64,000 nucleotides of DNA, from NCBI RefSeq assembly GCF_012926525.1, contig NZ_JABBNI010000014.1, forward strand, positions 124,001 through 188,000. The letters run 5' to 3'. A program made the translations under genes and the position numbers. This DNA is from Clostridium muellerianum (GTDB lineage: Bacteria; Bacillota; Clostridia; Clostridiales; Clostridiaceae). Shown piece by piece: positions 30,101 to 36,977 of the stretch. Below the pieces are notes generated by a model. It saw only the letters and a list, made by a program, of their open reading frames with translations, made no database searches and was not told the origin of the DNA. Within the stretch, counting starts at the first letter, position 1. Each line of letters opens with the position of its first letter.

Positions 30101-32257
30101 GTAAACTTTAGGGATGTTATTCCAAATGGATTAACCTTTGTACCAGAATCAGTGACTATAAATGGAACAGCTTATTCAAATTACAATCCTTATGCAAGTT
30201 TCACATTAGGTAATATAATATCTGGAGATACTGTAGTCGTTGAATTCGATACTAAGGTAACTTCACTACCAACACCTTCATTAATAAGTAATACAGCTAA
30301 TATTGTTTTCTACTATCGTATAGACCCAAGTGGCAATGATATAGCAGTACAAGTTAATTCTAATACAGTAACTACGCAAATAAATGTGGGCTCAATAACT
30401 GTTAATAAGAGCGTAGATAAGGTATATGCTGCAGCAGGAGATATATTGACTTATACTGTTGTTTTAACAAACACTGGTAATATACGAGAAGATAATGTAA
30501 TATTCACAGATGAATTACAAGCTGATGTAACATTTAATGAAGGATCTGTAAAAGTTAATGGTACAACACATCCAGATTATAATCCAAATTCGGGATTTAG
30601 TTTAGGAAATATAGAGTCATTAGATCATGTTACAATAATATTTACAGTTACAGTTATAGATTCACCTAATAATCAAACATTACTAAATTATGCAGAAGGA
30701 ACATTTTCATATAAGATAGATCCTAATGGGCAATATTACACTAAATCTACTCAATCTAATACAGTGTCTACTATGATAATAATGCCTAATTTAACTGCTG
30801 CAAAGACAGTTGATAAATTATATGAAGCACTACAGGAGGTCCTAAATTACAGTGTATTGGTTAAGAATGCAGGAAATACAGCCATATCTCAATTATTTTT
30901 TACAGATTTCTTATCTAATGGTGCAGTATTTAAATCAGGAAGTGTATTAATAGATGGAGTTAGTTATTCAAATTATAATCCTGTAATGGGATTTAATCTA
31001 CCAAATAATCTTCTAGCAGGAGCCACTACTTTAATAAAATTTCAAGCTGCAGTAACAACACTGCCATCACCACCACAAGTAACGAACTATGCTGCAGTAA
31101 ATGGTATTTATCATGTAGATCCTACAGGTTCAACTTATCCAATAACTGCAAATTCCAATACTGTTACTACTAATATAAATTTAGGCAGTTTATCTAACAC
31201 TAAAACAGTGGATAAGATGTATGCTAAAGTTAATGATACAATAACTTATACTTCAACTATAACTAATACAGGTAATGTAATTGTAAGTGATTTATTTTTT
31301 ACAGATGCAATGCAATCAGAATTGACTTATATATCTGGAACAGTAAGTATAAATGGAGTAGTATATCCATCCCTAGATCCAACAAATGGCTTTGAATTGT
31401 CAAATTTGGCTCCAGGTCAGTCAGTTATCATTGAATTTAATGCAAAAATAAATGAATTGCCAACACCAGCATATGTGACAAACAGTTCCTTGATTCAATT
31501 TAGTTACAAGGTAGACCCTAATGGATCAACAATAATTAAAAATCAGGCAAGCAATACTGTAATAACTAATGTAGTTTTAGGAAAGATAAATGCTGTTAAA
31601 ATTGTAAACAAATCAATAGCTACTATAGGAGACGAACTAATTTATACAGTAACATTAACCAATGTGGGAAATGTTATTGACAGCAACGTATTTTTCCAGG
31701 ATACTCCATCAAAAGGCACAACATTTAAAGCTGGCAGTGTAAAAATTGACAATATAAGCAAACCAAACTATGATCCAACAGTTGGATTCACTATAGGAGA
31801 TATAGGAATAGGTAATGTTGTGACAGTAACATTTATTGCAACAGTAGTATCAGTACCAGATACAAACCAAGTAACAAATCAAGCTGCCATAACATTTGAA
31901 TTCTTAATAGATCCAAAACAACCAGTATACACTGAAACAATCTATTCAAATACTGTAACAACCAATATAGCATATGGAAATTTGAGTGTAACCAAGGTTG
32001 TAAACAAACAATATGCAACAATAGGTGAGCAATTAACCTATACAATTAAAATTGTAAATATAGGTAATATTAATGCAACTAATATTGTATTTTTAGATCC
32101 AATTCCTCGTAACTCAACATTTGTATTAGGATCAGTAACTATTAATGGAATATCATATACAGACTATAATCCATCAGCTGGATTTAACTTGAATACAATG
32201 GTGCCAGGACAAATTATAATAGTAGTATACAAAGTTCAACTTGTTAATTTATGCTAG
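24179..32257 (+). CDS. Giant DUF11 tandem-repeat protein (2692 aa)
   Basis: An N-terminal domain of about 350 residues (with TTSDLIKPDG-like and SRAGWSLAVIYRNN segments) is followed by 18 tandem DUF11 modules of about 130 residues. Most modules open with a KxVDKxYAxxGDxLTYT-like motif, then NTGN, a SFVxGSVxINGxxYxDYNP-like motif, GFxLGxI, VTFxxxV and a short proline-containing strand. The last module starts near residue 2602 and stops after about 90 residues at LVNLC, some 40 short of a full unit. No signal peptide, membrane anchor, LPXTG or S-layer domain is present. The modules have diverged at DNA level, so the array is old. AGGAGG precedes the ATG. I infer a fibrous or layer-forming surface protein, possibly on the spore. 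Confidence 0.85.
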   Translation: MALTNHFSAIDKAMLVATGNTLVVCGSTTVPAVNTSDLIKPDGSTTRDWMKSGSSAVLNILEGSIILYAELVWYSTVKSNVSGSLDLRSVQDNAITFATSKGNYQITPQYTDSYTGASGSIDRYRAADVTTYVQDALTGNYTVSNVPISVPSEGLSNSRAGWSLAVIYRNNAFQPQKIIYNSGIAAATSETPLQTTITGFTTSAVTENLKANVFMASANGEPLNGNEIVYAGPSFAQLSNIGNTVNTPNPNPTTAPNNPGNSFFSGVINTANPLSSVNGLLNINGTNGTINHDGFVPTQTLGGRNKWDITNVDISNTLVTNQSLLAGQITENTSGDGVQLVALGVQVLAKAPNIIIMIDAYDIDGDKEYNVEVGEPLVYAIHIKNDGDVEANNVIVSAVLDSSTSFIPGSVVINEVKNSTANIVNGINVGTISARGIVNLLFTVKVNEIPSGELINQNVNYSYQFVSGIDTVTNSGKTKTIQVVVQDGLLNIEKSASKNNVNISETVTYTVNISNVGTETAKNLFFQDKINSSCSFVEETVVIDGTPYTDYDPSVGFSLPDLLIGKSTQILFKIKVNSLPSSTKINSVSFITFGYIYNQYGYSREKTAVSNAVSIQVQYIDIIGKRCNDNNYPNIGEIVIYTLSLTNMGNLPASNVKVLEPLIPGTTFVTGSVKINGTLDAALDPFNGFTLENVINPKQTTTVEYKVLVNSINPANLIENIAQVPFKYQISPSESIIETEKESNKVDTVANYVCMNVVKSVDKAYGEIGSTLYYTINVSNNGNINSTDTVFLDSIQAEASFVTGSVAINGISYPAYDPTQGFTIGTICAGDNIEVTFQAKVKTLPSPNIICNNSSLVYSYKPDPNGINLTNTVSSNTVETIINEAQYSVIKKVDKMYAQVGDILVYTTTVQNTGTVTLNDMKFADFIGAYLSFYPQSVYIDGVNKLDFNPSNQFSIGNMAPGDTRTIVFKTSIVGNPTIGYISNTSEVTLSYKQNPDNPIITKTVYSNTTATYVPYAAVSLIKTVDKAFGLVGDSLTYSFTATNTGNTAAINTLFTDIIQSEASFVQGSVIVNGVSKTDYNPQTGFSLGKMEAGQVATVEFKVIVNSVPTPNTIKNNATVAFGYYVDPNKQTIANTTTSNTVTTVINSYSAALTKVVDKSYAAVRDVLQYTVTATNTGTVSLTNVYFTDIVPNGAEFVEGSVIMDGVSKPDFNPNKGFAINDVLPGGNVVVMFKATVTSVLEPPKISNIAHINFKYQLTPTLPYINSSLTSNTVTTNVVSMSVINTKSVSKAYATVGDSLTYTSVINNKSNVSITNTEFIDVVPAHTTFVLGTVKIDGTPYTDYDPNKGFTIGTLNAASKVTITFDVTVDSVPNESYIINSSVINYQYKINPSGSYITASANSNEVTTYINLGNLTITKDADRSIVRLTDIINYNFVIANTGNTVLKNLSFKDVIQAESSFNSGSVYVNGVNKPNYNPNTGFNLDDILIGQETTVSFKVTTNSVPSGSKLLNSADVNYSYYVDPNETPKAKTKTSNTTTVYVYDTIVSANKEVDKSLAKIGDTLNFTVTVKNEGNVSVQHVVFKDVLDTNISFVTDSVYINGAQKIGYNPNNGFNLDDITAGSTTTVTFAAKVAKRPEYNIVYNYTAINYDYTVGTEVVTANINTNTTQTYIAVGELTITKSVDKLYATVGDNIAYTIMIKNTGSVNATNLSFKDLIPASTSFNSGTVVVDGNSQLDFNPDTGFTLTDLTPNQYHVVGFNIHVDSLPQNGNVENTADVSFSYRLTQTDDSVTTTITSNKVTTLIKLGNLTAAKAVDKLYATIENTLNYTITINNTGNAYCIDVFFKDIIQSDASFVTGSVKIDDLTYSDYNPNNGFNLGNIKGHGNTVVTFAVTVKTLPKNYTIDNYAIDNYKYYIDPSNPPVVKEGKTNTVTTVINVGALTAIKSVSKAYATIDDVITYTVNVINTGNTTIKNVNFRDVIPNGLTFVPESVTINGTAYSNYNPYASFTLGNIISGDTVVVEFDTKVTSLPTPSLISNTANIVFYYRIDPSGNDIAVQVNSNTVTTQINVGSITVNKSVDKVYAAAGDILTYTVVLTNTGNIREDNVIFTDELQADVTFNEGSVKVNGTTHPDYNPNSGFSLGNIESLDHVTIIFTVTVIDSPNNQTLLNYAEGTFSYKIDPNGQYYTKSTQSNTVSTMIIMPNLTAAKTVDKLYEALQEVLNYSVLVKNAGNTAISQLFFTDFLSNGAVFKSGSVLIDGVSYSNYNPVMGFNLPNNLLAGATTLIKFQAAVTTLPSPPQVTNYAAVNGIYHVDPTGSTYPITANSNTVTTNINLGSLSNTKTVDKMYAKVNDTITYTSTITNTGNVIVSDLFFTDAMQSELTYISGTVSINGVVYPSLDPTNGFELSNLAPGQSVIIEFNAKINELPTPAYVTNSSLIQFSYKVDPNGSTIIKNQASNTVITNVVLGKINAVKIVNKSIATIGDELIYTVTLTNVGNVIDSNVFFQDTPSKGTTFKAGSVKIDNISKPNYDPTVGFTIGDIGIGNVVTVTFIATVVSVPDTNQVTNQAAITFEFLIDPKQPVYTETIYSNTVTTNIAYGNLSVTKVVNKQYATIGEQLTYTIKIVNIGNINATNIVFLDPIPRNSTFVLGSVTINGISYTDYNPSAGFNLNTMVPGQIIIVVYKVQLVNLC
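25230..32257 (+). repeat. Array of 18 DUF11 repeats within the giant protein
   Basis: Eighteen units of roughly 390 bases. They are recognised at protein level by the recurring VDKxYA...LTYT start and by the SVxINGxxYxDYNPxxGF core. Nucleotide identity between units is only partial, for example the related cores near 25808 and 28191. Unit 18 is incomplete. Confidence 0.8.
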
Positions 32258-32283
32258 ATAGTAAAAAACTCCATTAAAAACTT

Positions 32284-32345
32284 AAAAAGTACCTTATAGA
32301 GTAGATAATCGAAAGTGTTTGCTTTATAGGGTACTTTGCATTTGA
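32284..32345 (+). terminator. Terminator of the giant DUF11 gene
   Basis: AAAGTACC (32286-32293) pairs with GGTACTTT (32330-32337), with further pairing of TTATAG/CTTTATAG inside and a T-rich tail. It follows the stop codon by about 30 bases. Confidence 0.65.
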
Positions 32346-32439
32346 TATTTTATAGATAGTTATAGTTATTGACTTAGAAATTTAAATAGTGTAAACTTAT
32401 ATTAATAATTCGATATTTATCAAAGTGTTAGGAGCAATT

Positions 32440-32745
32440 ATGGATACAAAAGAATTAGCAAAAATATTTAAAGCTCTTTCTAATGAAAATAGATTGGAAT
32501 TATATTTTCAGATATTAAGGAGTGCTGAAAAAAGTTTTGATACAAATTGTGAATGCTTTATAAATGATGTTATCAGTAAATTAAATATAGGTGCACCTAC
32601 TATTTCACATCATTTAAAGGAATTAAGCAACGCAAATTTAATTTTTACAGAAAAAAAAGGTAAATTTTTAGTGGCAAGAGCAAACGAAGAATTGTTAAAT
32701 GAGATTTGTAGTATATTAACAATTAAAAGAGATGAAAAAAAATAA
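32440..32745 (+). CDS. ArsR-family transcriptional regulator
   Basis: Winged-helix repressor of 101 residues. It starts MDTKELAKIFKALSNENRLELY and has the recognition helix in IGAPTISHHLKELSNANLI, followed by the wing EKKGKFLVARAN. A Cys-Glu-Cys motif (TNCECF) lies just before the recognition region, near where metal-sensing ArsR proteins place their CxC ligands, so thiol or metal sensing is possible. I chose the ATG at 32440, five bases after AGGAG. An in-frame GTG at 32425 lies before that ribosome site. It may control the two ferredoxin genes downstream, although a terminator separates them. Confidence 0.85.
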   Translation: MDTKELAKIFKALSNENRLELYFQILRSAEKSFDTNCECFINDVISKLNIGAPTISHHLKELSNANLIFTEKKGKFLVARANEELLNEICSILTIKRDEKK

Positions 32746-32760
32746 ATCTCTTTTATTTTT
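32725..32760 (+). terminator. Terminator overlapping the end of the arsR-type gene
   Basis: AAAAGAGAT (32725-32733) pairs with ATCTCTTTT (32746-32754), followed by ATTTTT. The left arm is inside the coding region. Confidence 0.7.
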
Positions 32761-32874
32761 AAACGATGCTTTGATAGTTGTCAAAATATAAAAGTACTTA
32801 GCGGCTCTAAAAGTGTTTTAAGATTATTTTTTAATATAATGAAGATAAATAAAAGCTGATAGGAGGGTTATAAA

Positions 32875-33669
32875 ATGAACAAGAAAACAATTATATTTTA
32901 TTTTAGTCAATCAGGAAACTCTCTTTATGCAGCAAAAAAATTGGCTGAAATTATTGGAAATACAAAATTAGTATCAATACCAGAAGCTATTTATAACAAT
33001 CAATATAAATATTATAACTATGAAAGAGTTGGTTTTATAATACCTTTATATTTTATGAGCATGCCAAATATGGTAAAAGAATTTATTTCAAACTTGGAAA
33101 TTTCAAAGGATAGTTACATTTTTTCAATTGTAACAAGAGCTATTACGAAGGGGCGAATATTTCATGATATTGATACATTACTGAATAAAAAAAATATTAA
33201 AATAAACTATGGGGAATACATAACCTTTCCAGATAGTTATATCAAATGGGCTGAAGCTCCTAAGGAAAAAACTCTTCCTAAAGTATTTCAAAAAGCAGAA
33301 AAACATATATATTTAATTGCAAATAAAGTTTCAAATAAACAAGTTTATAGAGAAAGTGAAGGATTTATTCTTAAATCAATCTCATCAGTTGTATATACTA
33401 TTTGGAAGAGTAGATTAAAATCAATAGGCAAAAGTTTTAAAATAAACAATTTTTGTATAAGTTGTGGGATATGTGAAAAAACTTGTCCTGCTGGAAATAT
33501 TAAATTGGAAAATCACATACCTATATGGTCAAATAGATGTGAAGATTGTATGGCATGTGTGCAGCATTGTCCTAAAAAAGCAATTTATTTTAATTCAAGA
33601 ACTATAAATAAAAAAAGATATATTAATCCTAATATAAAATTAGAAGAGTTATTTTATAAAAGAGGATAA
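32875..33669 (+). CDS. EFR1-type flavodoxin-ferredoxin protein
   Basis: Cytoplasmic electron-transfer protein of 264 residues. The N-terminal half is a flavodoxin-like fold that opens FYFSQSGNSLYAAKKLAE, with the FMN phosphate loop in SQSGNS. The C-terminal half carries two 4Fe-4S motifs, CISCGICEKTCP and CEDCMACVQHCP. This arrangement is that of the EFR1 family found in clostridia. No redox partner is identified. It is followed after 56 bases by another two-cluster ferredoxin protein on the same strand, probably in one transcript. GGAGGG precedes the ATG. Confidence 0.85.
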   Translation: MNKKTIIFYFSQSGNSLYAAKKLAEIIGNTKLVSIPEAIYNNQYKYYNYERVGFIIPLYFMSMPNMVKEFISNLEISKDSYIFSIVTRAITKGRIFHDIDTLLNKKNIKINYGEYITFPDSYIKWAEAPKEKTLPKVFQKAEKHIYLIANKVSNKQVYRESEGFILKSISSVVYTIWKSRLKSIGKSFKINNFCISCGICEKTCPAGNIKLENHIPIWSNRCEDCMACVQHCPKKAIYFNSRTINKKRYINPNIKLEELFYKRG

Positions 33670-33725
33670 AATAAATAATTATAGTTGAATATTCAATGAT
33701 GAAAATTTAAAAGGAGAGATTTTTT

Positions 33726-34757
33726 ATGAAAAAGGTATATTTTAAGGCTATAGATTCATATTTGAAAACACAAGATATAAATGAATCAACAAAGATGCTT
33801 TTGAATCGCTTGGTGGAGGAGGAAAGTATTACACTGGAAAAGTATATACCACTAAAGGTTCATTTTGGTGAAAAGGGCAATAAGACATATATAGAATCCA
33901 AAAATTTTGAAGGCATATTAGAATATTTTAAGGAAAGAGAAATAAGAAGTGCTTATATGGAGACAAATGTTCTTTATAGAGGGGAGAGAACTACGTCAAA
34001 AAATCATATTAAGCTTGCTGGAGAACATGGATTTACTCAATTACCTATTGTAATTGCAGATGGTGATCATGGAGAAAATTATGAAGAGGTAGAAATAAAT
34101 AAAAAGAATTTTAAAAAGTGTAAAATAGGTGCGGAAATTGCAAAACAAAAACAAGTTATGATTATAAGTCACTTCAAAGGACATGCCTTAGCTGGTTTTG
34201 GAGGAGCAATTAAGCAGCTGGGCATGGGATGTGCTTCAAGAGGTGGAAAGCTTGCTCAACATGCTAATTCCATACCTAAAATAAGCTATTTCAAATGTAA
34301 AGGCTGTGGATCATGTGCCAAGAATTGTCCTGAAAAAGCAATTGTTATGGGAGCAAAAGCTAAGATCAATAAAGATAAATGTGTTGGTTGTGCTGCTTGT
34401 ATGACAACTTGTAATTTTGGAGCAGTTTCAAATAGTTGGCTGGCATCACTTTCAAAAAGTTTTAATGAAAGGCTTGCTGAATATGCCTATGCAGCTTCAA
34501 AGGATAAGAATAACATTTACATAACCTTTGCATTTAATATAACAAGGAATTGTGATTGTGATGGTCACAGTATGAAACCTGTGGCAAAGGATATAGGAGT
34601 ATTTGCATCTACTGATCCGGTTGCTATAGATCAGGCTTGTCTTGATGTACTTGACAAAGTTAATGGGAGGCGTGTATTCAGAAGAGGGAAATATACTCTT
34701 GATTATGCAGAAAAGATAGGCTTAGGAAGTAAGGAATATAAACTTGTAGAAATATAG
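33726..34757 (+). CDS. DUF362 domain protein with two 4Fe-4S clusters
   Basis: Protein of 343 residues. The outer parts belong to DUF362 (KVHFGEKGNKTYIE near residue 40, ISHFKGHALAGFGGAIKQLG near 145, FASTDPVAIDQACLD near 295). Between them lie two ferredoxin motifs, CKGCGSCAKNCPEKAI and CVGCAACMTTCNFGAV (about 195-240). DUF362-ferredoxin proteins are widespread in anaerobes; their reaction is not established. The position after the EFR1 protein suggests a shared electron-transfer task. AGGAGAG supports the start. Confidence 0.88.
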   Translation: MKKVYFKAIDSYLKTQDINESTKMLLNRLVEEESITLEKYIPLKVHFGEKGNKTYIESKNFEGILEYFKEREIRSAYMETNVLYRGERTTSKNHIKLAGEHGFTQLPIVIADGDHGENYEEVEINKKNFKKCKIGAEIAKQKQVMIISHFKGHALAGFGGAIKQLGMGCASRGGKLAQHANSIPKISYFKCKGCGSCAKNCPEKAIVMGAKAKINKDKCVGCAACMTTCNFGAVSNSWLASLSKSFNERLAEYAYAASKDKNNIYITFAFNITRNCDCDGHSMKPVAKDIGVFASTDPVAIDQACLDVLDKVNGRRVFRRGKYTLDYAEKIGLGSKEYKLVEI

Positions 34758-34818
34758 AAATATAATTTTTTAGAAACAGATGGAAGTATTATTAACTTAG
34801 CTTTCATAATATAAAAAT

Positions 34819-34850
34819 AGAACGAAACCGCTAAATAGCGGTTTCGTTCT
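34819..34850 (-). terminator. Terminator of the PHP-domain gene
   Basis: A perfect 14-bp stem (34819-34832 with 34837-34850) with an AAAT loop. On the minus strand it is followed by CTATTTTTAT, so it mainly serves the minus-strand gene ending at 34860. It may also block read-through from the plus-strand DUF362 gene. Confidence 0.75.
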
Positions 34851-34859
34851 ATGCTTACA

Positions 34860-35699
34860 TTATACCTCTTTAAGCTTTTCTAAAAATATTTTTATATTTT
34901 TCTCGTCTAAAGAAACTTGACCTATTTTTAAAGGATGTTTTGAATCCTCCTTGGTTATACCATGAAAATCAGAACCAGCTGTAATTATTTTATTATGTTT
35001 TTCAGATAAAGTTTTAAATATTTTCGTGTCATTAGCGCTATTCATAGAATAAATAGCTTCAATCCCATCAAAAGGCATATTTAAAATCTCCGTAATATCT
35101 ATATTTTTTATTAAAACGGGATGAGCAAGAACTACTAAAGCATTATTCTTTTTTAAAAGTTTTATACCATCTTTAGTATCTAACTTTCTATTTGGAACAT
35201 AAGCAGGACTATTTTCACCTATAAAATTTGTAAAAATATAATCCCAGGGATATTTATACCCAGCAGATATTATAGCTTTAGCAATATGAGGTCTTGCTAT
35301 AATACCTTCAGCATCATTCAATATTTTTTCATAATTTAACTTTATATTAAAAATTCTATCTAAATTTTCTACTATTTTCTTGCCTCTATAAGTTCTATAT
35401 TCATGCATGCCTTTTAAATAGTTCTTTAGTTCACATCCTATTTTTGAAGTATCATTAAAATATCCTAGAATGTGAACATTTTCTTCCCTATATAAGGTAG
35501 AGAGTTCTATACCGGGAACAACTTTAATTCCAAGTCTTTTTCCTTCCTGTACTGCTTCATCGATTCCATGTATAGTATCATGATCTGTAATTGACATTAT
35601 GTCTATGTTTTCTTTTTTTGCCATGGCAACTAACTCTTTAGGAGAAAATTTCCCATCGGAAGCAGTAGTGTGTAAATGAAAGTCTCCTTTTGTGTACAA
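34860..35699 (-). CDS. PHP-domain phosphoesterase
   Basis: Metal-dependent phosphoesterase of 279 residues of the PHP superfamily (YciV / RNase AM-like). The four PHP motifs are visible: FHLHTTASDG at the N terminus, ITDHDTIHG, PGIELSTLY with ILGYF, and later the His/Asp ligands in RPHIAKAI, LAHPVLI and GSDFHG. The family includes nucleases and nucleoside 3',5'-bisphosphate phosphatases. I chose TTG at 35699, which has AGGTGAT four bases upstream and places the PHP motif at the usual point; a GTG at 35708 is the alternative. It ends a minus-strand series beginning at 43186. Confidence 0.85.
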   Translation of the reverse strand: MYTKGDFHLHTTASDGKFSPKELVAMAKKENIDIMSITDHDTIHGIDEAVQEGKRLGIKVVPGIELSTLYREENVHILGYFNDTSKIGCELKNYLKGMHEYRTYRGKKIVENLDRIFNIKLNYEKILNDAEGIIARPHIAKAIISAGYKYPWDYIFTNFIGENSPAYVPNRKLDTKDGIKLLKKNNALVVLAHPVLIKNIDITEILNMPFDGIEAIYSMNSANDTKIFKTLSEKHNKIITAGSDFHGITKEDSKHPLKIGQVSLDEKNIKIFLEKLKEV

Positions 35700-35737
35700 T
35701 GAAATCACCTACTTGTTAAAATTTGATGTATATATCA

Positions 35738-36796
35738 TTATACTCCTGTAATTATATGTTTGGCAAAGTCTTTTGCTTTAAATTCTATATTTTCTACTTT
35801 AAATATGGATTTAGGATTATTAGCAGTTTCGGTAATTATAGCATGAGGAGATAATTTGAACCCCTTATTTATGTTAAGTGCACCTATAAGTTGTTTAGCT
35901 ACAGAATCACTACCTGAATTTCCAGATACAATAACACCAAACATGGATTTATTGTAAAAGCTTATTTTATTATACAATACTGTAATTCTATTTATTACTG
36001 CAGTTAAATTAGCAGCAATAGCATCATTATAATTAGGACAAAGCCATACTACTGCATCAGATTCTTCTATAGCAGGGAGTACATTATCTACCATAAAACC
36101 ACCATAAAAGCATTTATTTTGTTTTCCATAATGTAGGCATAACTTATATGAACAACCTTTACAATCTAGTATTTTACCATTTTCAATGTGTATTTCCCTT
36201 ATGGAAAAATTATTTAAATGTTTAGATACCATATGCCATAAATCTAAAGTGTTAGAAAATTTATGAGTAGATGAGTATAAAACTGTAATTTTTTTCTGGA
36301 TTTCTATTATTGATAAAGGATTTTCATATTCTGAAAGTCTTTTCCCAAGATTATAGGATAACTTAAAACAAATTTCCTCTAAAGAAAGATCAATATTTTT
36401 CTGCCAATTTATAAAATTTTTTAAACTTTTAGTAGCTTCAATTATAGGATGCCCTAAAAATCTGCATCCTAGATTATTTGCTATAAATATGGTATCTTGA
36501 GTAGATCTTTTAGTTCCAAGTTCTGAAATGCTGTTTACAAGTAATGCACCTGTTGAATTTTCAAGTGCATTTTTATCACTGCAACTTAGTTCTTTTAAAA
36601 AATTAAGCATAGGTAAATCAAAACCATTTACGTCCAATTGAAGTAAAAACAATAGTTTTTTGTTTTTTAAGTTTAAAGAAGGAGTGAATTTTTTTATATA
36701 TTTTACAGAATCAAAATTTTTTATAAAATTTTCAGTCATATATTTAAGTCTATCTGATAGATCATCATTTGGTGATACAACGTATAAAATCTCCAT
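35738..36796 (-). CDS. Flavodoxin-fold / NADPH-dependent FMN reductase-like protein
   Basis: Protein of 352 residues. The C-terminal half (about 165-350) is a flavodoxin-like FMN reductase: ITVLYSSTHKFSNTLDLW at the phosphate loop, a cysteine pair region (LDCKGCSYKLCLHYGKQNKC), SDAVVWLCPNYNDAIAANL, and VIVSGNSGSDSVAKQLIG. The N-terminal half looks like a second, degenerate fold of the same type lacking a clear FMN loop. ATG at 36796 follows AGGAGG with good spacing; an upstream start in the dispersed repeat is not supported. It lies in line with the LDH/MDH-like and giant fusion genes, with gaps of about 100-180 bases. Confidence 0.75.
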   Translation of the reverse strand: MEILYVVSPNDDLSDRLKYMTENFIKNFDSVKYIKKFTPSLNLKNKKLLFLLQLDVNGFDLPMLNFLKELSCSDKNALENSTGALLVNSISELGTKRSTQDTIFIANNLGCRFLGHPIIEATKSLKNFINWQKNIDLSLEEICFKLSYNLGKRLSEYENPLSIIEIQKKITVLYSSTHKFSNTLDLWHMVSKHLNNFSIREIHIENGKILDCKGCSYKLCLHYGKQNKCFYGGFMVDNVLPAIEESDAVVWLCPNYNDAIAANLTAVINRITVLYNKISFYNKSMFGVIVSGNSGSDSVAKQLIGALNINKGFKLSPHAIITETANNPKSIFKVENIEFKAKDFAKHIITGV

Positions 36797-36807
36797 AATT
36801 AAGCCTC

Positions 36808-36842
36808 CTGAATAAGTTCTTCTAAGAATCACTTGATAAAAC
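36808..36842. repeat. Short copy of a dispersed repeat
   Basis: CTGAATAAGTTCTTCTAAG (36808-36826) followed by AATCACTTGATAAAAC. Both halves recur near 44017-44102, where they are separated by about 51 bases. The copy lies directly upstream of the FMN-reductase-like gene and touches its ribosome site (read on the minus strand). Confidence 0.55.
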
Positions 36843-36977
36843 TTATGCTAAAACAAAACCATTATGCATACTTATTAAAGCAAAGTAATAATTAATTTTA
36901 TATTTGCTTTGATCAATATTGAAGTCTAATTTTATAGGGAAATTAAGATTTTCAAGTTGTATATTGATAGTAATTTC

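Noticed and set aside
25230-32257. Possible CRISPR or recent tandem duplication in the repeat-rich giant gene
   Set aside because: Repeats are about 390 bases, in frame and diverged at DNA level; they are old protein modules, not CRISPR repeats or recent copies.
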